Assembly: GCF_901472535.1 (NCBI RefSeq)
Contig: NZ_LR590470.1
Location: forward strand, 186,001-250,000
Reading direction: 5' to 3'
Source: Sphingobacterium daejeonense
Lineage (GTDB): Bacteria > Bacteroidota > Bacteroidia > Sphingobacteriales > Sphingobacteriaceae
DNA: 64,000 bases
Shown: piece after piece, positions 38,812 to 49,230 of the stretch
How the letters are laid out: every line of letters begins with the position of its first letter
Numbering within the stretch: position 1 is the first letter of the stretch
The notes under the pieces: model-generated
What the model was told of the DNA's origin: nothing
The model's input: only the letters and a program-made list of their open reading frames with translations
The model's database searches: none
Made by a program: the position numbers and the translations under genes

Positions 38812-39375
38812 ATGAGTGAGATTTTAAGACGTCAAATTGAGAAAATTACGCCATTAACTGACCAGGAGTTCGAGTACATCCTGTCTCATTTTACCTTGAG
38901 AAGATTTAAAAAACATCAGATTTTAATTCTAGAAGGAGATACCGTACAAAATGATTATTTTGTGATTAATGGTTTGTTAAAAGCTTCTTACCTGAATAAA
39001 GAAGGGAAAGAGCACATCATGCAGTTTGCAATGGAAGATTGGTGGATTACGGATTATCAAGCATATTTTAATCAAACGGAAGCTACTTTTACCATTGATG
39101 CATTAGAATCTACCGAAGTACTTACTTTGTCTCTCTATAACCGAGAGAAACTCTGTGCAGATATGCATAAAATAGAACATTTTTTCAGGAAAAAGTCTAG
39201 TAATGGTTATATCGCCCTCCAAAGAAGGATTTTGTCTCTGCTGAATAGCAATGCTAAAGAACGCTACGAACAATTTATTTCTCAATATCCCACACTTTTA
39301 CAACGATTGCCCAAAACATTAATCGCTTCATATTTAGGTGTTTCCAGAGAAACCTTGAGTCGGCTTTTTGTGTAA
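38812..39375 (+). CDS. Crp/Fnr-family transcriptional regulator
   Basis: 187 residues. Cyclic-nucleotide-like beta barrel (LILEGDTVQNDYFVINGLLKASY) and a C-terminal HTH (LPKTLIASYLGVSRETLSRLF) that ends at the recognition helix, as in short Flavobacteriia members. No Fnr cysteines and no clear cAMP-binding Arg-Ser signature. It precedes the DJ-1-like gene in the same direction (99-base gap) and is a likely regulator of it. Confidence 0.85.
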   Translation: MSEILRRQIEKITPLTDQEFEYILSHFTLRRFKKHQILILEGDTVQNDYFVINGLLKASYLNKEGKEHIMQFAMEDWWITDYQAYFNQTEATFTIDALESTEVLTLSLYNREKLCADMHKIEHFFRKKSSNGYIALQRRILSLLNSNAKERYEQFISQYPTLLQRLPKTLIASYLGVSRETLSRLFV

Positions 39376-39474
39376 TGTGATGTAGGTCACAAAAAAGTTG
39401 TGAGGTAGGTCCTGTTGTTTGTGGGGAGCTGCATTTACCTTTGCACTATCAAATCATTAAAAATCAATAGTAAA

Positions 39475-40259
39475 ATGAATCACAACAAGTTTTTATCCAA
39501 GATTATTTTCTTAACGGGTTGTATTCTTTTTTTTTAGGGATTAATATGATAAATGCACAAACAATAAAATCTAACGAAATGAGCAAAAAAGTATTATTCG
39601 TGGTTACGAGCCACGGCGAATTGGGAAACACAGGTGAATCTACCGGTTATTATTTGGGTGAAGTTACGCATCCTTGGGCTGTATTGGTAGATGCTGGTTA
39701 CGAAATAGATTTCGTGAGTCCAAAAGGTGGAAACCCGCCGTATTATGGAAATACTCCAGATGATAAGGTTAATGAAAGATTTTTGGCAGATGAATATTAT
39801 CAAAATAAAATTCAGAACACCATGACTCCTTCAGAAGTAAATCCTGATGAATATGTGGGGATTCTTTATGCTGGAGGTCACGGTACGATGTGGGATTTTG
39901 CAGATAATGAAGAATTGGCAGTAATCGCACAAAAAATATACGAAAAAAATGGAATCGTAAGTGCGGTTTGTCACGGTCCTGCTGGATTGGTGAACATTAA
40001 ACTCAGCAATGGAAAATACTTGGTAGATGGCAAAAAAATCAATGCTTTCACCAACGAAGAAGAAGCTGCTGTGAAATTAGATGAAGTGGTTCCATTTAGA
40101 TTAGAATCTAAATTAATCGAACGCGGAGCCAAGTTTGAAAAATCTGGTTTATGGCAAACTCACGTTACCGTAGACGAAAGAGTGGTAACAGGACAAAATC
40201 CTCAATCTGCTCATGCAGTTGGCGAAGCTGTTTTAGAAGAACTTAAAAAGCTTCAATAA
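39475..40259 (+). CDS. DJ-1/PfpI type 1 glutamine-amidotransferase-like protein, apparent frameshift in signal region
   Basis: The body (MSKKVLFVVTSHGELGNTGEST onward) is an HchA/DJ-1 family protein with the nucleophile Cys in SAVCHGPAGLVN and YAGGHGTMWDF, often linked to glyoxalase or deglycase activity. A signal-like start from the ATG at 39475 (KFLSKIIFLTGCILFF) is out of phase because nine T occur at 39527-39535. Ten would join it to GINMINAQ and give 261 residues with an export signal. If translation starts at the Met at 39579 instead, the protein is cytoplasmic. Confidence 0.8.
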
Positions 40260-40664
40260 TTAAGAATAGAAAAGAGACTGTTTCAGTATCTTTTTTTTGT
40301 GCTAAATTGAAATTTTATTCGACTAATAAAGATAAATCTTGTAATCATCGCAAAGGTTCAACCTTTCCCAAAATGATATAAAAAAATGGAGCTGGGGAAA
40401 TGCCTGGCTCCATTTAACTGTATTAAAAATTTGTGTTCGATTGCTTACTTTACTGCTAGTTGAGAAAAATTTGAGTGATGCTAGACTTCAAAATCCATTC
40501 AATAATAGCCCTACTGATACACCAATATCACCACTTTCACGTACAATAGAAATTAATATTCGACAATTATTAAATGAGACCGAAATCCCTAAGCCTATTG
40601 AAGCCCAAGGATTTTATCTTATGTAATGTTCGAAAATAACGTATAATCTTAAAGTATAGTTATC
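40260..40664. other. 405-base gap with a strong hairpin
   Basis: AAATGGAGC (40384-40392) pairs with GCTCCATTT (40407-40415), with further internal pairing; A-runs before it would give a T tract on the minus strand, so it may be bidirectional. A 61-codon frame from TTG at 40441 to 40626 has no recognisable product and is probably not a gene. Confidence 0.5.
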
Positions 40665-42284
40665 ATGGCTCAAGAATTTAATGACGAGAATATGGCCGGT
40701 TTTGTTCAGGTTCGAGGAGCAAAAGAACACAACTTAAATAATATAGATGTAGATATTCCAAGAAATAAACTTGTTGTTTTTACAGGAATATCAGGATCAG
40801 GTAAATCTTCCTTGGCCTTTGGTACTATATATGCCGAAGCCCAAAGAAGGTATCTGGAATCCGTATCACCTTATGCTAGAAGATTATTTAATCAGATGTC
40901 TGTTCCAGATGTTGAAGCTATTCATGGTCTTCCACCAGCGGTTGCTCTGCAACAAAGCCGTGGAGGAACAACCGTGCGTTCTACCGTAGGAAGTGTTACG
41001 ACTATTTCTAATTTACTACGGATGTTGTATTCCAGAGGTGGAGATTATCCTGCCAATCAGTCTATTATTTATGCGGAAGGATTTTCTGCAAATACACCTG
41101 AGGGAGCTTGTCCAAAATGTCATGGTATTGGTCGTGTTTATGATGTTACGGAAAAATCTATGGTACCGAATGATTCTTTGACTATACGAGAAAGAGCAGT
41201 TGAGGCATGGCCATCAGCATGGCAAGGACAGAATCTTCGTGAAATATTAATGACTTTGGGTTTCGATGTGGATAAACCATGGAAAGATCTACCACAAAAA
41301 GATCGTGACTGGATTTTATTTACAGATGAAACGCCAACAGTTCCGGTTTATTCAGGGTTGTCGGCTCCAGAGGTAAAAAGAGCTTTGGAATTGAATCTGC
41401 CTGCAAGTTATATGGGAACATTCACCGGTGCAAAACGATATGTTCTTCAAACTTTTGCTAATACAAACAGCCAAATGATGAAACGAAGAGTTTCAAAATA
41501 TATTCTTAACACAGAATGTCCCGTATGTCATGGAAAAAGACTTAAAAGAGAATCATTATCTGTAAAATTTGATGGATATGATATTATTGATCTGTCCAAT
41601 CTATCCCTTTCACAATTGATGGATATTTTTAGGTCTTATGCCGAAGGGCAATTTTTAAATAAAGAAAAAGATAAATTTCCTGAAAAAGCTATAGTAGCCC
41701 AAAATATCGCTATTGATCTTGTCGCAAGATTAAAAATCATGATTGATCTAAGACTGGGATACCTTTCATTAGAACGTAGTACACCAAGTATATCTCCTGG
41801 AGAATTACAAAGATTGCGATTGGCAACACAGGTGCACTCTAATCTTTTTGGAGTAATTTATGTTTTGGACGAACCCTCCGCTGGACTACATCCTGCTGAT
41901 ACCGAAGCGTTATTTACGGTACTTCAAAAACTAAAGGATGTTGGTAATTCCATGTTTATTGTTGAGCACGAAGTGGATATCATCAGGCACTGTGATTGGA
42001 TTGTTGATGTTGGCCCAGAAGCAGGAACCAACGGTGGAGAAATATTGTATAGTGGCACTTTAGAGGGCTTACAATCGGTCGAAAGATCATTGACCCGTCA
42101 TTATATCACCCCAAAACCTATAGCTAAAAAGAAGGTTAGAAAAGCCGAGCAATGGTTGCAAGTAAAAAATATTAGCCGAAATAATATTCAGAATCTTGAT
42201 GTGTCCTTTCCATTAGGAGTTCTTACCAGTATTACCGGAACATCGGGTTATCCGTCCTACGAAGATCCAAGCAAAAACTGCTAG
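40665..42284 (+). pseudogene. UvrA-like ABC protein (short UvrA2/drug-resistance type), C-terminally truncated
   Basis: 539 codons. First ABC module intact: GISGSGKSSLAFGTIYAEAQRRY, zinc-finger CPKC...CPVC pairs, an altered signature (ISPGELQRLRLA instead of LSGGE), YVLDEPSAGLHP and EHEVDIIRHCDWIVDVG. The second module begins (LDVSFPLGVLTSITGTSG) and then switches at its Walker A to YPSYEDPSKNC and stops, losing ~200 residues including the second ATP site. This break is not a one-base change; it looks like a recombination or insertion junction. Confidence 0.8.
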
Positions 42285-42291
42285 CACAAAA

Positions 42292-42316
42292 AAACGGGTC
42301 TAATAGACCCGTTTGG
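42292..42316. terminator. bidirectional terminator between convergent genes
   Basis: AAACGGGTC and GACCCGTTT form a 9-bp stem around TAATA, flanked by an A-run on the left and T-rich sequence on the right. It sits between the truncated UvrA-like gene and the convergent propeller gene. Confidence 0.75.
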
Positions 42317-42320
42317 TTTA

Positions 42321-43312
42321 CTACTTCCACTCGGTTACCTCGGGTTCACTAATCGAAGTATTAACGCCATAGCATACCTCGATTACTGGCTGTCTGAATA
42401 ACTTCATCACCATGGGCAATCACAGGTATTACCCCCGGGCTATTTTCGGTAATTGGATCCACATTGTATTTATTTCCATCGGCCGGTATAATCTTTAGAC
42501 GCCAGATTGCGCTTAATGAGCTTGTCGTAGTATAGTCTGTGCCCACCAGCAGATAGTTCCCATCTGGCGAAAATTCAGGAAGCACCTCCCGATCATTGCT
42601 TTCTGTCACCTGAACAAAATTGTTACCGTCGATATCCATCATATAAATATGATTATTTGCCGATAACGCAATTTTAGTACCGGCGGCATTAACGGTAATA
42701 CGACCCCCAATCTTCAAAATTCATCTCTTTTATTAATTTCCCATTTGTGTAAGGGGGATCAAGCCGGATGATTGAGGACTTGTGAGTAAATATAAGAGAA
42801 TTACCTGGGAGCCAAACTATAGCGGATCCTCTTTTCGGTTTTTCGCCATTTATAGCATCGATATGTCCTAACAGAGACCCATCCCTGTTAAGTAAAACGA
42901 ATCCTGCTTCAAATGTTGGTGCAATCGCAATAAGTTTGTTGTCTGGTGACAATATGCCCGAGTGAAATCCACTCCCGCCATTTAAAGGAGTATAATCAAA
43001 CTGGTTTATAATTTCACCAGTAGACATTCGGCTAATTACAAACGTAATATTTTCATTCCAAACATTTGTTTTGTTAGCAGTAAGAACTAACTCTTTATCT
43101 CTGGATATATCCCATCCATTTCGTTTAGAATCGCTTGGTAGGAAAAGTGATTTAACGCCAGTCTCTGTGTTGATTGATAAGGTACCTTCATCGGCCCAAT
43201 CGAAATATAAGCTTCCTTTTAGATTTGACGGTATAATAATTTCAGACCTATCATCTTTAGAACAACCTATAAAAAATAAGACTAATACTGATAAAAAATG
43301 TATAACTTTCAT
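42321..43312 (-). CDS. beta-propeller (TolB/WD40-like) lipoprotein, apparent frameshifts
   Basis: About 329 residues from MKVIHFLSVLVLFFIGCSKDD, a lipoprotein signal with the lipobox Cys. Repeated blade-like units (SFLPSDSKRNGWDISRDKELVLTA style, ILSPDNKLIAIAPTFE, EFSPDGNYLLVGTDY) suggest a beta propeller. The frame shifts at the G5 run (42704-42708 on the plus strand as C5); four restore NFEDWGRITVNAAG. A second one-base change near 42363 would extend the end to EPEVTEWK. The function is unknown. Confidence 0.65.
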
Positions 43313-43479
43313 ATCTCGAATTTTTCTTACATGCAATTTATACATTATATAATTTACGTGCTATCCACGAAAACAGGTATTTTAAGTCTCACAAAACGAA
43401 CGTTTTATAAAATAATAAATCTTAATAATGAAAGAGGCTTTTAATTATCTTAGTAAGTTAACTGAGATCGAGCGCAAAA

Positions 43480-43983
43480 ACAGCCCTGAATTTTTTTTTA
43501 AGAAGGAAATTATTCTTTATTAGAAAATGGAAGACGAGTAAACTCTTCGAAAAGTTAAGGAAAGGTGATACTGTTGTTGTTTGGAAATTAGATCGTCTCG
43601 GCAGATCTCTAATAGATCTAATTGATCTAATCACAAAGATGCAGCAACTGGATGTTAGCTTCCTTAGCATACAAGATGGTTTCAACACAAATACTGCCAC
43701 TGGACGATTTACGTTTAACATATTTGCGTCCCTAGCTGAATTCGAAAGAGAAATTATATCCGAAAGAACAAAGGCGGGATTAACCTCCGCCAGAGCACGC
43801 GGACGAAAAGGGGGGAAGACCTCCCGGTTATAGTAAAGATACGATCAAAAAGATTAAAGCCGTAAAAACCCTTTATGAATCGAGTAATAGTCCTTCAGTT
43901 CAGGATATAGCCGAAAGTCTTCAAATAAGTCGAGCGACATGTTATAGGTATCTTAAAGCGTATGAAAATCTCCCAAATAAATA
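43480..43983 (+). pseudogene. serine recombinase (resolvase/invertase family) fragment
   Basis: LRKGDTVVVWKLDRLGRSLIDLI, FNTNTATGRFTFNIFASLAEFEREIISERTKAGL and, after an extra A at 43816-43817, PPGYSKDTIKKIKAV with an HTH (VQDIAESLQISRATCYRYLK) are the middle and C-terminal parts of a Tn3-resolvase-like recombinase. The N-terminal ~50 residues with the catalytic Ser are missing, so it is inactive. Confidence 0.8.
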
Positions 43984-44060
43984 ATCCCAGAAACATAGGC
44001 AACTCTTGCTGGATATATAGCCAGTCTCATCAATTGGAGGCCCAGCTGTGAAAGTGGTTC

Positions 44061-44690
44061 TTAAATCATGCCCCATTCCCGTGCACGCTGCAGAAGAAGG
44101 ACTGTTTTGTTCACTTCGAATTTTTGCATCAAGCTTTTTCGGTGGCTGTCGACCGTGACGGCGCTCACGAACATTTTTTCCGCGATCTGGGGAGTAGTGA
44201 GACCGTCGGCAAGATATTTCAGCACTTCTTTTTCACGTTTAGTGACGGGAGGAATTTCAATGAGTTCTTGCGCGGTGATGGTAGTAAGAATTTTTTGCGC
44301 TTCTTTGCCGAAATGGAGGTTTCCATCGACGATGTTGCGGATGGCTTTTTCAATTTCGGCCGTGGATGAGCTTTTGAGCAGATAGCCCGAGGCTCCGTTA
44401 TGCAACATTCTTAAGATGATGCTTCGCTCGTTGAAGTTGCTTAACGCCAGTATTTTCAATTCGGGATATTTTTTTTTTATTTCGGGGCACAGTTCCAACC
44501 CATTGCCATCGGGCAAATTAATATCGAGCAAGAGGATATCTGCCGATGTGATGGCTAATGTTTCTCTCAATTCTCGGGCAGTAGTTGCCGTGGCCACGAT
44601 GATTAAGTCTTCTTTTTGCCCGATAAAACTGCTCAATCCCTGGGCAATAAGAGGATGGTCGTCGCAAACAATGATTTCAATCCGTTTCAT
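44061..44690 (-). CDS. NarL/FixJ-type response regulator
   Basis: About 209 residues from MKRIEIIVCDDHPL. Receiver with the acidic pair near the start and phospho-acceptor Asp in ADILLLDINLPDG (residue ~56), then a LuxR-type HTH (PPVTKREKEVLKYLADGLTTPQIAEKMFVSAVTVDSHRKSLM). The Met at 44690 is preferred to the one at 44699. It overlaps the histidine kinase stop codon by 4 bases, so the pair is a two-component system. Confidence 0.9.
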   Translation of the reverse strand: MKRIEIIVCDDHPLIAQGLSSFIGQKEDLIIVATATTARELRETLAITSADILLLDINLPDGNGLELCPEIKKKYPELKILALSNFNERSIILRMLHNGASGYLLKSSSTAEIEKAIRNIVDGNLHFGKEAQKILTTITAQELIEIPPVTKREKEVLKYLADGLTTPQIAEKMFVSAVTVDSHRKSLMQKFEVNKTVLLLQRAREWGMI

Positions 44691-46648
44691 ATCAAACATT
44701 CAATACTGATGGAGGTCCCTTTTTGGGGAAACGCATCGATGTTCATTTTTCCGTTGAGGTATTTCACCCGCGTTTCTATGTTGCTTAAACCCATATTGCG
44801 GCGAATGGTTGTGGGGTCGAATCCTTTTCCGTTGTCTTCTATTTCTATGAGCAATAAGTTGTTTTCTACCGTACATTGGAGAAAAATGGCCAATGCCCCG
44901 GCGTGCTTCACGGCATTGGTGACCAATTCCTGCACTATGCGGTAAACAGCCAGTTGCTTGTTCCTGTCGGTTAGTTGGGAGAGGTTGCTGGCATAAAAAT
45001 CGATTTTGGTGTCTCGTGTTTGCAGATTCTGCACAAAATCACGCAGGGCGCTGTCCAATCCGTAGAGAACCAAAGACACGGGCATCAGGTTGCTGGAGAG
45101 ATTGCGGATGTCCGACACTGTCTCTTCGAGTTGCGAGACGACCTTTCGCAGGGGGGCGTTGTTGTGAGTGGTTTCAAGAATGTTCTCGATGTTTATTTTT
45201 ATCCCCGTTAGCTTGCCGCCCAAGCCGTCGTGCAGTTCCATTGCGACGCGCGAACGTTCCTGCTCGCTTCCTTCCATCAGCGCTTTGGATATCTCCACTT
45301 CTTTTTGCTGCGCCATCGAGATCAATTCCTGCCGGGCTTGCTTTTTATTTTGTTTCGAGACGTACAGGTAAAACGCTAGCAGCAAAATCGCGAAGGAAAC
45401 GCTGCTCAAGGTAAGAATGTTTTGCGTTTTGGTTTTGTTTTGAAGCGCCAATATTTTTTTTTCTTGTTCCGAGGTGTTATAGCGGGCTTCGAGTTCCTCC
45501 ACCCTCAACTTTTCGTTCCTTACCACCATACTGTCGTTTATTTTATGCAATTGCTTCAGTGCGTCGTACGCCGATCTGTAGTTGCCCAGCTTTAGCTCAG
45601 CCTCGGATAATAACTTCAACGAGTTTGCCTTATTCTTCAACGACCTGCTATTTATCTCATCCGCGAGAAGCATTAGACTTATTCTCTTTGCTTCGGCGTA
45701 TCCGCCGGTTTGCAACAGATTATGGCCCAAGTAATGTGCCAACGAATTGTAATCGGATTTCAGATTGTATTTGCCGCAAAAAGCCATTCCTTCTCTTGAC
45801 GTTTTAATGGAATTTGGCTTGTCACCGATCAAATCGTAGTATTTTGTTTTAATGATGTAATAGTAGGATATATAGGGCAGGTAATCTTCTTGCATTCTGC
45901 TCTTCTTATCTATAATTTTTTCGACACTTTGCAGGGCTTCAGCCGCTTTGTTGGACTTGGATAAATACAGGAAAGAATGTGCTAAATTTAGGTATGCCCA
46001 CACGAGTTGCTTGTCTTCGATTGCATTTTCCCTCAAAAGACCAATGGCTTTTTGGCTATAATGTATCGCTTTGGGGTAATTTTTTTGATTAAAGAGAACC
46101 AGGCTCACATTGGTCAAATAAGAAGCATGCAGGCTCACCTTGTTTGTTTTCTGAATATAGGGAATAGATTTGTTAAGCAAAATATCCAGAAACAAATCGT
46201 GCCTGTCTTTGGCTTGCTCCAAGACACCATAGTTATTCCACAAACGTGCTCTATACTCGTAAGACAACGGAGATGAAAAATCTTTCAATATGTTTTCGGC
46301 TTGCATGTACAGTTGCTGACTTTTCTCGATATTTAAATCGAAATAAACACCCGCTTCGTAAAAAGTGAGAATGCCGTAATAAAGTTTATCCTTCGGGTCG
46401 ATGAGAGAGTTGGCGGAATCCAGCATCGCAAACGCTTTGGCGGTGTCTCTGTAGGAATAAAAATCGGATAAAAGAAAGTAAATATCCGCCTTCTCCTTAT
46501 TGCTACGCGTTGCCTCCTTCAGTTGTCTATTAAGACTATCCACATACGTCGTTTCCTGCGACCACACGACCGACGCCTGCAGCGTAGCCCACAAAAACAA
46601 AAACATGAAAACAACGAGACGCATGGTGAATTGTTTTATTTTTTCCAC
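44687..46648 (-). CDS. TPR-containing sensor histidine kinase (HisKA_3 type)
   Basis: 653 residues: signal peptide, a periplasmic tetratricopeptide-like region (~40-390), a coiled coil, one transmembrane segment (ILTLSSVSFAILLLAFYLYV, ~415-435), the dimerisation/phospho-acceptor motif RVAMELHDGLGGKL with His near residue 472, and a HATPase domain (ELVTNAVKHAGA, DNGKGFDP). The local base composition is richer in G and C than the genes at 26-39 kb. Confidence 0.9.
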   Translation of the reverse strand: MEKIKQFTMRLVVFMFLFLWATLQASVVWSQETTYVDSLNRQLKEATRSNKEKADIYFLLSDFYSYRDTAKAFAMLDSANSLIDPKDKLYYGILTFYEAGVYFDLNIEKSQQLYMQAENILKDFSSPLSYEYRARLWNNYGVLEQAKDRHDLFLDILLNKSIPYIQKTNKVSLHASYLTNVSLVLFNQKNYPKAIHYSQKAIGLLRENAIEDKQLVWAYLNLAHSFLYLSKSNKAAEALQSVEKIIDKKSRMQEDYLPYISYYYIIKTKYYDLIGDKPNSIKTSREGMAFCGKYNLKSDYNSLAHYLGHNLLQTGGYAEAKRISLMLLADEINSRSLKNKANSLKLLSEAELKLGNYRSAYDALKQLHKINDSMVVRNEKLRVEELEARYNTSEQEKKILALQNKTKTQNILTLSSVSFAILLLAFYLYVSKQNKKQARQELISMAQQKEVEISKALMEGSEQERSRVAMELHDGLGGKLTGIKINIENILETTHNNAPLRKVVSQLEETVSDIRNLSSNLMPVSLVLYGLDSALRDFVQNLQTRDTKIDFYASNLSQLTDRNKQLAVYRIVQELVTNAVKHAGALAIFLQCTVENNLLLIEIEDNGKGFDPTTIRRNMGLSNIETRVKYLNGKMNIDAFPQKGTSISIECLI

Positions 46649-46813
46649 AAATATAATAACGCACCTCCCTAGAATCCAAACAATTAAGAATCATGTCGAG
46701 AAAAATCCTCCAAAAAGGGGAGAAAAAAATCCCGATTTCGGAGAATTGTACAGCATTGTGGCAGGCTATACCTTTGCTTTGAACAAAATCATAAAAACAA
46801 AATGCATAAGAAA

Positions 46814-47215
46814 ATGAAAAGATTAACTTCGACACTTCTCTTGTTAACGGGACTTCTCTTATTGATATCATGTGCAAAAGATGAAATTTCGGAACAGGAT
46901 CCGCTTGTGGGGTTGTGGAAATTGCAGCGCATTACCGCCGGAAACGAAAGCGTGGATGTTACCAATGTGACGTGTTATGGCCAATCAACTTTAAAGGTGA
47001 CAAAATCGGAGATAACATTATCGTTGAAGAGTCCCCAAACAGGTGCAGATTGCAGTACCGATACTTCCTCGTTCGGATGGAAGAAAAACGGCAACGTTTA
47101 TCAGGTTGTGGATGACGAGGTCGGAGAATATATTACGATTACATTAATCGGGGACGATTTATCGTTAACAGTTACTGCCGATGGAAATTCATCCATCTTT
47201 TTATTTAGAAAGTAA
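46814..47215 (+). CDS. lipocalin-like lipoprotein
   Basis: 133 residues from MKRLTSTLLLLTGLLLLISCAKDE, a clear lipoprotein signal. LVGLWKLQRI and alternating strands to GNSSIFLFRK resemble the lipocalin-like domain proteins of Bacteroidota. It is divergent from the histidine kinase (165-base gap) and heads four small exported-protein genes, so the two-component system may control it. Confidence 0.65.
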   Translation: MKRLTSTLLLLTGLLLLISCAKDEISEQDPLVGLWKLQRITAGNESVDVTNVTCYGQSTLKVTKSEITLSLKSPQTGADCSTDTSSFGWKKNGNVYQVVDDEVGEYITITLIGDDLSLTVTADGNSSIFLFRK

Positions 47216-47245
47216 ACCAAATAAATCATATTAAATCATCACAGT

Positions 47246-47724
47246 ATGCAAAAAGAATCACATTTTTATGTTTAACGGCTGTATTTGTTTTTGTGCTTGG
47301 CGTATCGGCGCAAACAGCGGAAGGCAACCAATACAAATTGGGTGGGGGAATTTTGATTGACGTGGGCGATGGTGGTACCATGGTGGGGCCACACGCCAAG
47401 TATTTCTTCACGCCCAATCACGCGGGCGAAGCGGCTGTTTTATTCGGACGGGGCGCCACCTTTGTACACGGAGTATATAGTTACAATAGCACTTTCCCGG
47501 GCGTTAACGGACTGTCATGGCACCTAGGCGCCGGCCCCTCTGTGGCCTTTGGCGGCGGAACCACGCTATTCACTCTAATGGCGCCGGTAGGCGTTGAATT
47601 TGTCATCCCGAAAGCGCCCATCGCGGTAAGTGTGGATTGGCGGCCACGGTATTTTTTTATTGAAAACGAAACGTACTTCGATGCTTCTCGTTTTGGATTA
47701 GGATTACGCTATACCATTAAATAA
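47246..47724 (+). CDS. small outer-membrane-type exported protein, apparent frameshift in signal peptide
   Basis: About 159 residues if the A-run at 47250-47254 is six rather than five. The corrected start is MQKRITFLCLTAVFVFVLGVSAQ, a good signal peptide. The mature part is Gly/aromatic rich (YKLGGGILIDVGDGG, WHLGAGPSVAFGGGTTLF) and ends FGLGLRYTI, like a small beta barrel. Confidence 0.65.
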
Positions 47725-47749
47725 CAATCAATTTAAAAGCAAAAAAACA

Positions 47750-48194
47750 ATGAGAAAATTTATTTTCACATCCATTCTCGGGTTCCTGATCAGTGTATCG
47801 GGAGCAAAAGCACAAAGCTTTTTAGACAAACTCGATAAAGCGGTAAATCACATTGACAGAGCCGCGCAGTCGGCCGACAAAGCGTCTAAAACAGGCGGTA
47901 AAGTAAGGTCGCTCCTCAATAAAAAACAAGGCGCAGGTGCCAACCAAACCATGTTACAGATTTCGGGAATCGATTTGTCGAAGTTAAAAAAAACTCAATG
48001 GCAATGTGGAGTCAGTAAAAGGGGTAAATGAAACCAAAATGAAATTCAATGCTGCCAAATCTACCATTACCGTAAACCATTCGGGTACTACGGAAGAGCT
48101 TTTGACCAACATTCAATTAAAATCTAGAGATATTTTCGACGACGAGAACGTTGCGGCTTTAGAGGAAGGATTGATTGAGATTCAATTAAAATAG
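47750..48194 (+). CDS. exported hypothetical protein, apparent frameshift
   Basis: About 147 residues when the eight A at 47986-47993 are taken as seven, joining LDKLDKAVNHIDRAAQSADKAS...LSKLKK to LNGNVESVKGVNETKMKFNAAK. Signal peptide FLISVSGAKAQ. An Ala-rich helical segment precedes a beta-rich end (TITVNHSGTTEELL). I do not recognise it. Confidence 0.6.
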
Positions 48195-48217
48195 ACCTTA
48201 CATAAAATTATAGTCAG

Positions 48218-48658
48218 ATGAAAAAAATATTAATATTCGCAGTCGTAATGGTTGGAATGATCTCATTTACTTCGTGCTCAAAAGATGACGGTCCAGGCGT
48301 ACAGAAAGGCAAAACCGCAAAGTTTACCCTCTCTGCTCCTGGACTTACCTCGGAAGACATCGTGGCATTTGTGTTCACAGGAAGTATGAATGGGCAAGTT
48401 TCGGGCACATCGTGGAAGATAAATGGGATAACACAAGATAATCAAGGAGTTATTCAAATAAAAAATGAGCTTTTGATTGGTAATAAAACAGTAATTGTAG
48501 AAACTACAAAACCTCTCGATAATATTATTGTTACGTTTGGCGGGAGTAGTGATAACACTCCTTATACCATTAAGTTAAGGGCGGAAATAAATGGAAAAAT
48601 CGAAAATGATATTTCGGATATCGTTAACCAAACGTATTCTAAAAGCTTAAATTACTAA
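48218..48658 (+). CDS. small lipoprotein
   Basis: 146 residues. MKKILIFAVVMVGMISFTSCSKDDG is a lipoprotein signal with the Cys-Ser-Lys-Asp-Asp start often seen in Bacteroidota surface lipoproteins. The rest is beta-rich with no recognised domain. Last of the four small exported genes, and followed by a terminator. Confidence 0.65.
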   Translation: MKKILIFAVVMVGMISFTSCSKDDGPGVQKGKTAKFTLSAPGLTSEDIVAFVFTGSMNGQVSGTSWKINGITQDNQGVIQIKNELLIGNKTVIVETTKPLDNIIVTFGGSSDNTPYTIKLRAEINGKIENDISDIVNQTYSKSLNY

Positions 48659-48746
48659 TTCTATTTTCAAAAAGCTCATCAGTATTTTTTTTCATTTACG
48701 TTTCACAAGTTAGTGCTTTATTCCAAATAGTTTTGGTGAAGGGTAG

Positions 48747-48777
48747 AGCGGGCGTCGAATTTATTTTGACGCCCGCT
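48747..48777 (+). terminator. hairpin ending the small exported-protein cluster
   Basis: AGCGGGCGTC (48747-48756) pairs perfectly with GACGCCCGCT (48768-48777). Confidence 0.7.
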
Positions 48778-48782
48778 TATCT

Positions 48783-49230
48783 GTTCCTTACTTATTTACA
48801 TTTATCAAAGCTCTAACCTTTGAAAAAGTTACACAGGTAAGCTTTTGATATCGCCAATTAGACTGTTATACTTTTCCTTTTCTTTAGCATTAGTCGCACC
48901 TAATTTCGCATAATTAATTGCTATTGATTTATTCGGAGGTCAGAAAGTTAGCTATTCGCAAATAATAAACGGAGATATTCCTGTGTTAATTGAATCCACT
49001 ATCCAGGACATTAAAAATATCGGTAATATAACTCTTACGGGAGTAAACCTCCTTCAAAAGGTTTTATTAAAAAGCCGGAAGTTATATACTTTTTGCTTTT
49101 GGAATATCAATAACGCTCTCTGACCAAACTTCATCGTTGATAAGTTATAGGATGCATTATAATGATAAGAATTATCTTACGTAAGAAAAATTCCTAAAAA
49201 CTTATTATTTGTTAGATTCATTAATTAAAG
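48783..49230. other. 448-base gap, possible gene relic
   Basis: A short open stretch (LFGGQKVSYSQIINGDIPVL and on, ~48930-49080) reads like part of a protein but has no start and no recognisable family. It is best regarded as decayed sequence. Confidence 0.3.

Noticed and set aside
40441..40626. 61-codon ORF before the UvrA-like gene
   Set aside because: TTG start, no ribosome-binding site and no recognisable product; probably chance or a gene relic.
45016..46276. Plus-strand open frames across the histidine kinase gene
   Set aside because: They are antisense shadows of a well-conserved kinase reading frame.
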